DNA of 64,000 nt. Source: Hysterangium stoloniferum. Taxonomy: Eukaryota; Basidiomycota; Agaricomycetes; Hysterangiales; Hysterangiaceae. Of the stretch, positions 56,516-64,000 are shown piece by piece. Position numbers and translations under genes: made by a program. Each line of letters starts with the position of its first letter. The stretch's first letter is position 1. Under the pieces are notes generated by a model. It worked only from the letters and a program-made list of their open reading frames with translations. It was not told the DNA's origin and ran no database searches. Where the stretch lies: contig WHVD01000082.1 of the NCBI GenBank assembly GCA_015178975.1, positions 124,001-188,000 of the forward strand, given 5' to 3'.

Positions 56516-56992
56516 CACTTGCGACAGCGGTGGAGTCTTAATGTGAGCGCATCCCAGAGAGCCACCGGTTACCCTGGCTAGACAGTGTTTTTTCCGGAAT
56601 CGTATGCCACTGCATGAAGCTGCATAAGATCAGCAGTTTTTTTCCAGTTGCACGCTGTCGATTTTTTAGTCCTCACCTCTGGCGTCAAACGACACAATCC
56701 CTTGCACATATGAATATGCTCCAAGTAATGCTGCGATGACCTGGCTGACTGAGGTGCCGAAGATATGGTCTGGAGCCGTTTCGCCCGAGGATGGCAGCCT
56801 GACAGGTGTATCGTGAGCCAGAGAGATAGGAAATCTCTGCCGGAGGAAATGCTATGACTGTTAGAGTCTTTGGGAGCGATTGTGCATGGCGAAAGTTGTT
56901 TTTTTTCAGAGATGAAGAGTAGGCCCTGGAACTCCCCAGTGGCTCATTTGGAACGAGATTGGTCGACCTATTGTCGAAGGTAATACAAGCTT
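56516..56992. other. Copia-type leader remnant, no gene
   Basis: Follows the PBS; GC-richer than its surroundings with two T-runs. No Gag frame or 3' LTR found. Confidence 0.35.
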
Positions 56993-57247
56993 CTAAGGCT
57001 TGAGGGGGAGTATTGGAGTCTGCAAGCCAAAGAAGCTGCGAGACTCTGTTGTCTCAGATGTTTGATTCTGAAATTGAATTATATATTTAGGGCCTGTTAT
57101 CCTCATGGTCACAGGAAGGTGCTTAGAGTGAAGTCTGGAGATAGTACCAATGCCAAAACCAGTGATTGAGGCAATAAATGGAGTGGAATGGCCAGCTTCA
57201 AGTAGAGAGATAATATATTGTTGTTGAGCAGGAGAGAGGGAGTGCAT
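56993..57247 (-). pseudogene. Tc1/mariner transposase N-terminal fragment
   Basis: MHSLSPAQQQYIISLLEAGH followed by STPFIASITGFGIGTISRLH is a helix-turn-helix DNA-binding segment of the kind that begins Tc1/mariner transposases (LS-x-lle-GxS-xxxIA ... TxSR). Only about 84 residues remain and the catalytic DDE region is absent. No TIRs or TA duplication could be assigned. The last third (IIQFQNQTSETTESRSF) is not recognisable. It lies between copia and Gypsy remnants. Confidence 0.6.
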
Positions 57248-57594
57248 GATGGATTGCTGGCAATGTGAAGAGACAGTAATATCAAAATTGACTATAGATC
57301 AACAAGTCATGTGACCATATTGAATAGAATCAACAAAGACATGTGATTTGGCCAGTTTATATAGTATATATTGTATCAAAATCATCAGCCACAAAACCTT
57401 TCCAATGAGCAGGCCTGACTAAACTATTTGTAGCATACCCAAAAATGCATATTATGTAATAATACTCTAGACCATGATTCTATACATGTTTAGCTATCCA
57501 ATGTGAATTTTTTAAATTTTTTGCTATTTTCTCTTCCCTGGTAGCAGTCTGCCAATATGCAAACTCCAAACATTGGAAAGGTTTTGTGAGTCAC
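57248..57594. other. AT-rich spacer
   Basis: No gene, repeat or recognisable element end seen. Confidence 0.4.
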
Positions 57595-59152
57595 TGTAGC
57601 ACAAATGAAGCTTGAAGGCATGACCTATCATCAGGGTTGTTGAACGGTCAATGAGTATACAGACAAGTTTCAGGAACTCATTGACCTGGCCAGCTACACA
57701 GACTCCCTATCCATTGTCATGAGGTATTGACATGGTTTGAGTGGATGGATTCAGGATGCTGTTGCAACAATGGAGAAACTGCCAGACGATGATGATGAAG
57801 AGGCTTGGTATGCCTCTGCAACTCACTTTGACTGGAACTGCAGCGCAAATGAGGTTTTCTGCTCAACCAACTCTACAAGCTTCTTGACTTGGCTCCCAAT
57901 CATTGCAGCAAAGCCTACGGTCACACCCCAAGCCACACCGGTGGTACCACTGTCATTGCCACCACCTAGGGCATCTGATGCTATGGATGTCGATACAACC
58001 AAAAGTTGTGGCTCCAATCTGTAGTCTGCTACAACTGCCACCAACCTGGCCATATCAGTCGGAACTGTCTGATGAGGCAACACAAGATACATGTGCTGCT
58101 GGCAGACCTTGATGAGGAAGACCAGACTGTGGCAACAGAACTTCTGTTTGTGCAAGCAGACATCTACCTCACCCAGACCAGGACAGTTGAAGTTGAAGAC
58201 TCACCTTGACACAAAGAAGTGGAGGATTTTCCTGATGGCAGTGAGTGAAGGGTACACCCTCATTGCCTCAGTCCAATAGATTTAGTGTTCTCCTGATAGA
58301 TGATGTAAATATCCCCAATACATCTTCCATTTAGTCAAAATCAAGTGAACAAAACATAAATCAAGTCGTACCTGACCTCACGATGCCCCCCCCCTCCTGT
58401 CTTCTTTGAAGGCCAGCATGGGAGCGCTATTTACCCAAATCATTTGTTATCTCCTTGACTGTGTCAATGAAATCCCTACACCTGAAAGTTGAGATTCAGA
58501 CCACAGATACAGGGCTCCACCTATCCACTCATGTACTCGTAGACTACAGCACCAATGACCTGTTTACACATCAGGAGTTACAACATTTAAGGCGGCACTA
58601 AAATATTATCTAAACCTGTTTACAAAACTTAAAGTCCTAAAATGGATTTGAACTCAGTTATTACTTCAATTTTAGACATGATCTGAACTTGTTGTTTAGG
58701 ACACACTTTTACCAGAGTTTTTATTCTAAGTCCAGACAAATGTTTACAACCTCAAGTTTGAACATAGGTTTAAAAATAAAATAAAACCCTAAGTTTTGTA
58801 ATGACCTTAAACTAATTGCCTGCATGGGTGGGTGATGAGTGGGCAATTAGTTTAAGGTCATTACAAAACTTAGGGTTTTATTTTATTTTTAAACCTATGT
58901 TCAAACTTGAGGTTGTAAACATTTGTCTGGACTTAGAATAAAAACTCTGGTAAAAGTGTGTCCTAAACAACAAGTTCAGATCATGTCTAAAATTGAAGTA
59001 ATAACTGAGTTCAAATCTATTTTAGGACTTAAAGTTTTGTAAACAGGTTTAGATAATATTTTAGTGCTGCTTTAAATGTTGTAACTCCTGATGTGTTATT
59101 GATCAGGACTATGTATGCACCCATCAGATTTCCACTCATGTGCTCACCTACC
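57595..59152 (+). pseudogene. Gypsy element U gag-protease, split by a foldback element
   Basis: Gag C-terminal part (NEYTDKFQELIDLASYTDSL, 57650-57710; LSGWIQDAVATMEKL, 57735), a linker with DAMDVD, then a zinc knuckle CYNCHQPGHISRNC (58024-58068). Protease region follows: VEIQTTDTGLHLSTHVLVDY (58478-58545), where the expected D-C/S-G-A reads DYSTN, so the catalytic motif is damaged; then DLF, the 529-bp foldback, and IDQDYVCTHQISTHVLTYL. Stops near 57728, 58020 and 58207. Capsid start and all pol after protease are lost. The order GAG-CCHC-PR is standard for Gypsy elements. Confidence 0.75.
58567..59095. mobile_element. Foldback (near-palindromic) transposon with TTA TSD
   Basis: Two 254-bp inverted arms (58567-58820, 58842-59095) differ at only four positions and flank a 21-bp spacer. 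The protease reading frame across it requires that TTA (58564-58566, 59096-59098) is duplicated, giving exact ends CACATCAGG ... CCTGATGTG. Non-coding. A 3-bp TSD with CAC ends fits CACTA-like or PIF/Harbinger-mobilised MITEs. Confidence 0.92.
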
Positions 59153-60030
59153 TGTGAGGTATCAGCATTATCTCATAAGGTTCTCTTAATTTTCTTTGAA
59201 TTATTTAATATTTTCTCAAATTTATTGTATTTTTATTATATTTCTATTGTGAAATATAAGGCCTAGTTCCTTTTAACTTCACATAATATATGAGCTCATA
59301 TAATGCTATTATATCTTAGTTAATTTATTATAATTTTTAACTAATTATTTATATTTTATTTACTTAGTTATTGCTTCTCAGCACATTGCTTGCTCCTATG
59401 TGCACATTTTTGGAGTCATGTGACTTATTAGATAAGCCTCTGACCTTGGGATATCATACAGTCATGAATGTGACTGTAATGACATACTTGAGTCATTATT
59501 TGATTCTGCCAACTCAGCAATTGCTTCCATCCCAGGACTGTGGCCTTGATTCATGTTCAAGCAAATGGTTGGAACCCTTGTCTCAGAGAGGGGAGTCATA
59601 AGATAAATAAAGGGTAAAAAAAAAAGTAGAATATGAGGTCGTTATGACCTAAATAATGACCTCATAAAATAAATAAATAGTTAATTATTTAGTTATCAAA
59701 ATGTATATAAGGAGGGCCAAGTTTCCAATAAAAACAATCTTATCACACATATTTTGCTGCACCAGCATTAAGCTTATCTCATCATCCTAAGGACAAATAT
59801 AGCCTTAGTCTGATATACTTACTGCAGGCACCTACACTTGCAGATTCTGGAATTCTTTGTCATCTCTCTTGAACTTAGCCAATCATCTAAGTTCTATCAG
59901 CTTCACAACAACTCTTAGGCTTATTAAACCCTTAATAAATCTAAGAAGACTCTTACTGAAATCCCTGCCAACACTTGGATTATTCAAGGCCCATCCCTTA
60001 AGCTAGTGAATTAATCAAGTACAAGCACAC
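59153..60030 (+). repeat. Putative LTR M (5' part)
   Basis: AT-rich and non-coding, beginning TGTGAGGTATCAGC just after the protease sequence, with a TATATAAGGAGGG box at 59704 and CAGGCACC-type start region. It resumes after LTR H at 61451-61580. The 3' end is not identified. Confidence 0.45.
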
Positions 60031-60973
60031 TGTTATGATGAGAATTCCTGCCGGACTCCAGGCACTAACTTATATGCGCATCCTATATGCACCAATTGTC
60101 AGTTTACTGGAATTCCTGCCGGACTCCATACATCAGACTTGTCCATGTTTGATTTCGTTACTTCATGTATCAGTCACTGGAATACCTGCTGGACTCCACC
60201 TGTTTATGTCTGACTCTGTCCCACGCATCAGTCACCAGACCCCACTCAGAAAACCCATCATCCCTCTAACTGAGCCCCATTCCCATTATAGTCAAATGAC
60301 CTGTCATGATTCAGACTCCGCTCCCACTTTGTTCCCATTATGGTTTTATGACCTGTCACGATTCGGACTCCGCTTCATTACGTCCCGTTCCTAACACCAA
60401 GTTTGGTGTTTACTTATCTTGTTTTATGTTTGCTAGTTTCGTTTTCATTATTACTGGATTTGGTATGTTATTCATTCCACAGTCTATATAGTCTGGCAGA
60501 TGTTGTACATACAATCCAGTCAGAAAATCAGCTTAGATTCTCCCCAGTAATCTTAGTATATTTTCCACTCTAAACTCCTCTTTGAATCACACCGCTCTTA
60601 CTAGTCAGAGCCCATGGGCTCCAATGCATCTATCACTCAATGTCTGACTTATCTATCTCAACTCCCCGACCTCTCAAACCACAACCTCTCAAACCACAAC
60701 CTCTTGACCCACAACCTCTCGACCCATGAACTCCACCTGGACTCCCTGGGATTCCCATCCACCCATTTGAAATTGGACAACACAATCTCGCAAGGGTGCA
60801 GCCTATAAGGTGAAGGCAATGTTAGAAATGGGAAAATGCAATATCTATATGTGACAGACTGTTATAAGACCCAGGCTTGCCATCAGTTATATAAGCTGTT
60901 ATAAGAGCACAAGTTGGCATCACAAGTCCTTATATATATGTATATATAATCCATCATATAATACTAGACTATA

Positions 60974-61048
60974 GGTCCAGTAGCTCAGTGGTTAAGAGCA
61001 CCTGCATATAAAGCCAGGAGGTCCTTGGTTCAATCCCAGGCTGGGTCA
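60974..61048 (+). tRNA. tRNA-like sequence in left TRIM LTR
   Basis: 75 bases fold as a cloverleaf. Acceptor GGTCCAG/CTGGGTC pairs 7 of 7 with two G-U pairs. D arm GCTC/GAGC. T arm CTTGG-TTCAATC-CCAGG. Box A TAGCTCAGTGG and box B GGTTCAATCCC are intact. The anticodon arm has one base more than standard (CCTG...CAGG closing a 10-base loop), so the anticodon is not assignable. A tRNA-derived promoter element rather than a working tRNA is more likely. Confidence 0.65.
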
Positions 61049-61070
61049 ATTCTTTTCTATGCCTTTAACA

Positions 61071-61082
61071 GGTTATGGGCCC
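61071..61082 (+). other. TRIM primer-binding site
   Basis: GGTTATGGGCCC directly abuts the left LTR, matching the copia-type sites at 56504 and 39826. Confidence 0.75.
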
Positions 61083-61128
61083 CGTGAGCTTGGTGCGCTG
61101 CATAGGGTATAGACTAGATATTGATTTC

Positions 61129-61136
61129 AGGGGAAG
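61129..61136 (+). other. TRIM polypurine tract
   Basis: AGGGGAAG directly before the right LTR, the expected plus-strand primer. Confidence 0.7.
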
Positions 61137-61290
61137 TGTTAGAAATGGGAAAATGCAATATCTATATGTGACAGACTGTTATAAGACCCAGGCTTGCCAT
61201 CAGTTATATAAGCTGTTATAAGAGCACAAGTTGGCATCACAAGTCCTTATATATATGTATATATAATCCATCATATAATACTAGACTATA

Positions 61291-61365
61291 GGTCCAGTAG
61301 CTCAGTGGTTAAGAGCACCTGCATATAAAGCCAGGAGGTCCTTGGTTCAATCCCAGGCTGGGTCA
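61291..61365 (+). tRNA. tRNA-like sequence in right TRIM LTR
   Basis: Identical to the copy at 60974-61048, as part of the duplicated LTR. Confidence 0.65.
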
Positions 61366-61580
61366 ATTCTTTTCTATGCCTTTAACAGGCAAGTCCTACC
61401 GGATTTCCCACAGGTTTCCCCAGAAACCCTCTGTGTACGCACCCTTAACACACACAAGAAATCCAATACAAATTATTTTCTCTATTAATAGAATATTTAA
61501 CTCCTTGTTATCTATTAATAGTTACAAATAAGCATAAAAGAAACCAAAGCTTTATATCAAGTCTCTGCTAAGCTACTGTG

Positions 61581-62371
61581 TGTTACGACTGGAAATCCCG
61601 CCGGACTCCAGGCACTAACTTATATGCACCTGCACCCTATATGCACCCATTATCAGTTTACTGGAATTCCCACCGGACTCCGTACATCAGACTTGTTTAC
61701 GTTCGTCTTCATTACATTGTGTTTCAGTTACCAGAAAACCCACTGGACTCCGTCTCTGTTTATGTCCGACCTCGTCCCACACATCAGTCACTGGACCCCA
61801 CTCAGAAAACCTGTCATCCCTCTAACAGAGCCCCATTCCCATCTTAGTCAAATGACCTGTCACGATTTGGACTCCACTTCTGCTCCATTTCCCGTTATGG
61901 TTTATAATTTGTCACTATTCGGACTCCACTCCATTCCGTCCCATTCCTAATACCAAATTTGGTGTTTACTATTCCCGTTTTATGTTTTGCTTGTTTCGTT
62001 TCATCATTACTGGATTTGGTATGACATTCACTCCAGATGTTGTACATACAATCCAGTCAGAAAATTGGCTTAGATTCCCCCCAGTAATTTAATACATTTT
62101 CCACTTTAAACTCCTACTTGAATTACACTGCTCACACTAGTTGGAGCCCACGGGCTCCGGCGTCTCTCTTACCTATCTCGACTCACGACCCATGACCTCC
62201 AACCTACGACCCCTCAACCCACGACCCCTGCCCGGACTCCCCGGGATTCCCGTCTGCCTGTCTGAAATTGGACAACACAATATAGCGAGGGCACAGCCTA
62301 TAAGCTGAAGCCAAGTCCTACTGGATATTACACGGGTTTCTCCAGAGACCCACCGTGTATGTACCCTAACA
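61581..62371 (+). repeat. LTR H, copy 4 (5' LTR of a truncated element)
   Basis: TGTTACGACTGG ... TGTACCCTAACA, followed by GTATTTTCTGACT and a gag start, as at 6.9 kb. Contains the shared motif near 62298. Confidence 0.8.
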
Positions 62372-62407
62372 GTATTTTCTGACTAAGACCTGCAGATTGT
62401 TTTCAAT

Positions 62408-62516
62408 ATGCCACCAAGAAGAAAAGTGAATGCACAGGCATCATTACCTGGACTGTCAACTTTTCATTCCCCGTTAACTTTGTATACCAGTCAGACGCTT
62501 GCGAACCAGTTGGTTT
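62408..62516 (+). pseudogene. Family H gag, first 36 codons
   Basis: MPPRRKVNAQASLPGLSTFH ... TSQTLANQL, without the early stop of the 6921 copy. It is cut by an LTR C scrap (62517-62578, GCACCCACAAGTATACACA). Confidence 0.6.
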
Positions 62517-62595
62517 GGTGCCAAGTGCACCCACAAGTATACACAGAGCTTCGAACTAATGAAATGGTACAATACTTATATCAAAATTTAAGTAT

Positions 62596-63432
62596 CTATA
62601 AGTCTTCAATTCCCTCCTCTCTCAACTCTGCCATCTTATCAAACCATGCCCCTCTAAATCTCCCACTATTAATGCTAATATCAGTCTCCTCACTAAAATT
62701 GCCACTTTCAACCAGTTTCTTCGACAAAACCGAAAAATTGTCCCTAAACACTTTAATCTCACCAATTAAATCCTCCATTATTTCTTCCAATTTCGACATT
62801 CTTTCACCAATTGACTTTATCTCTTTCTCCAAGTGGTTATCCGATCGATTTTCCAATCTTCTCAACTGTCTCGAAAAATTCAACAATCTTGACATGATGT
62901 TGTGACGAATATTTTTCCTTTGCCCAAGTTTGTGAATCCCTGGACTACCATTTTCGCTTTCGTTCTCCAATTCTTCGATCATGTTTCAACTGTTCTTTCA
63001 GTTTCAACATGGTTTTCCGGCTGACCTATTTATGGTCCAATAACAGGCACGATGCAATCGATTACACCGATCACAATTCGACAATGTGTTACTTTTCTTG
63101 CACATGAAATTCATGTTAAAACACATGGGGCAACTGGAAAAAATAAATTAGCAAAATTTGACAAAAATTTGACAAATTGAAAAATTACAAATTTTCTGAT
63201 TTTGCCTCAAATTCCCATTGCATTCCAATTCCTTTATGAGTCACCTTATTGAATGGTTCTTCGCAATCCACCAACCATTTTTTGGGAATTTCTTCTAAAA
63301 AAAATAACTAATTAACTAATTTTAAGAAATCCCAGAAATTGACTTACCAACCACATCAACAACTATATCTCTATCTTTGAAACCCAAAAACTCGGATTCT
63401 GATTTGAATTGATCAACTTCTATATCAGACAT
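62596..63432 (-). pseudogene. Cysteine-rich plus coiled-coil gene, unknown function
   Basis: From 63432: MSDIEVDQFKSESEFLGFKD, an intron (GTAAGT...TTTTAG, 63293-63346), EEIPKKWLVDCEEPF, a second intron (GTAATT...TTCCAG, about 63130-63190), then a metal-binding-looking module CPMCFNMNFMC ... SNCDRCNRLHRAC (C-x2-C-x6-C ... C-x2-C-x5-C, reminiscent of but not equal to the fungal Zn2Cys6 pattern). A TGA follows at 63009. The frame reopens at 62982 as IEELENESENG and a heptad-rich coiled coil (LLNFSRQLRRLENR, IKSIGERMSKLEEIMEDLIG), ending at 62596. A DNA- or RNA-binding oligomer is plausible; no family recognised. A third intron could remove the TGA. Confidence 0.5.
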
Positions 63433-64000
63433 TGATTGATGAAGATGGTATATTCAAGAACTTTTATTGATTTCATCTGTTATAGATAGGAGGGTCATTC
63501 GGTGGCAGCCGCACTGCCGTGTTGTTCCTAATGGCACGTTCTTTACTACTGTTTGAGAAACTTGGGCAGTATTACAAGAACTTGTCGAAAGCCTGGACCG
63601 GGAAGACAGGGAAGAGCCGTCAATTCGGGGGGCTTACATTGACATTGGGGTTCGAACCGTCCATTCCAACATTGGCCTCAACTGAGCTCCTCTCTCTCTC
63701 TGTAGGGAACCACGGAGGTGAATATGGCTGATGGAGCTCATAATGATGATGCTTGACTGTAACTGTTGCAAGACTTTCCGCACTGGTTCATACATGCCCA
63801 CTGGCATGACAAGTCGTCCGACAAGGTAAGTTGCCTACCTCTATTAGGATATTACATCGTGCTAACATCTTGCATCAAGGGCTCTGATAGAATTCGCGAG
63901 ACGTCTGAGTGCGAAATGATTGCTGTTTGGTGGGGGGGATCTGTTGCTTAGCAGGAACACTTGCGTTTTACATGTACGGAAAGAAATGCAAATGACTGAG
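63433..64000 (+). other. Possible 5' end of a gene running off the window
   Basis: A CTCTCTCTCTGTAG acceptor-like site at 63703 precedes a short exon-like stretch and CDWMLDCNCCKTF-type sequence near 63755, with a GTAAGTTG donor at 63826. No protein recognised. Confidence 0.25.

Larger units (their letters stand above)
60820..61387 (+). mobile_element. TRIM: miniature LTR retrotransposon with tRNA-like LTRs
   Basis: 568 bp in all: two 251-bp LTRs identical at every base (60820-61070, 61137-61387), a 66-bp interior, and a perfect TSD GGCAA (60815-60819, 61388-61392). LTR ends are TGTTAGAAATGGG and GCCTTTAACA. The interior starts with the primer-binding site and ends with a purine tract, leaving about 45 bp of other sequence and no coding capacity. 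Movement must rely on another element's proteins. Each LTR carries a tRNA-like sequence with Pol III box motifs. Confidence 0.93.
60031..61450 (+). repeat. LTR H, copy 3, with perfect TSD, split by a TRIM
   Basis: TGTTATGATGAG ... CGCACCCTTAACA, flanked by CACAC (60026-60030, 61451-61455). Without the 568-bp nested element and its TSD it is about 850 bp, the family norm. Confidence 0.9.

Noticed and set aside
60974-61365. Two ordinary tandem tRNA genes
   Set aside because: They lie at the same offset in two identical LTRs bounded by TG/CA, PBS, polypurine tract and TSD, and have an aberrant anticodon arm.

Overview
This 64 kb window looks like a repeat-dominated region of a fungal genome, most likely a mushroom-forming basidiomycete (Agaricomycete). 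Supporting signs are short spliceosomal introns of about 50 bases, a fungal-type hydrolase/NB-ARC/TPR immune-receptor pseudogene, a fungal amidohydrolase pseudogene, and dense Ty3/Gypsy, copia-like, Helitron and TIR-transposon debris. A TE-swollen ectomycorrhizal genome of the Tricholoma kind would fit, but the species is inference. I see no bacterial operon, rRNA operon, CRISPR array or prophage.

Layout. 0-5.7 kb: a Gypsy element (family A) on the minus strand with a 1.9 kb 5' LTR and one long open reading frame in which protease is joined directly to a piece of integrase. 5.8-9.6 kb: family H LTRs and a gag fragment, with a three-level nest (N inside H inside G). 9.6-12.8 kb: a proline-rich repeated gene (family P) split by a solo LTR. 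12.9-15.3 kb: the 3' half of a chromodomain-bearing Gypsy pol. 15.3-20.8 kb: a gag-like gene (family Q) split by a MULE-type DNA transposon, an LTR and a small TIR element. 21.4-31.8 kb: two head-to-tail related Helitrons, the second truncated. 32-39.4 kb: a second Q copy, then a Gypsy element (J) broken by at least four solo LTRs. 39.4-45.5 kb: a second Gypsy gag-protease-RT remnant and LTRs in both orientations. 45.5-46.8 kb: a second P copy with a solo LTR and a perfect 20-bp tandem array. 47.4-50.3 kb: amidohydrolase pseudogene. 51.6-52.5 kb: A-tailed retroposons. 52.5-56.3 kb: NLR pseudogene. 56.3-59.2 kb: copia LTR, Tc1/mariner scrap, Gypsy gag-protease with a 529-bp foldback element. 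60.0-62.5 kb: family H LTRs; the first contains a miniature LTR retrotransposon whose two identical LTRs each carry a tRNA-like sequence. 62.6-63.4 kb: a zinc-binding/coiled-coil gene of unknown role.

How it fits together. Almost every element was dated or delimited here by target-site duplications (TSDs) or by reading a coding frame or a paralogue across the insertion. Most LTRs are solo LTRs, so LTR-LTR recombination has been active. The youngest event visible is the tRNA-bearing miniature element at 60.82-61.39 kb: 251/251 identical LTRs, a 66-bp interior holding little more than a primer-binding site and a polypurine tract, and a perfect 5-bp TSD. Its primer-binding site matches that of two other copia-like families in the window, which suggests mobilisation in trans. 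No gene in the window appears fully intact apart from the deleted gag-pol frame at the left edge.
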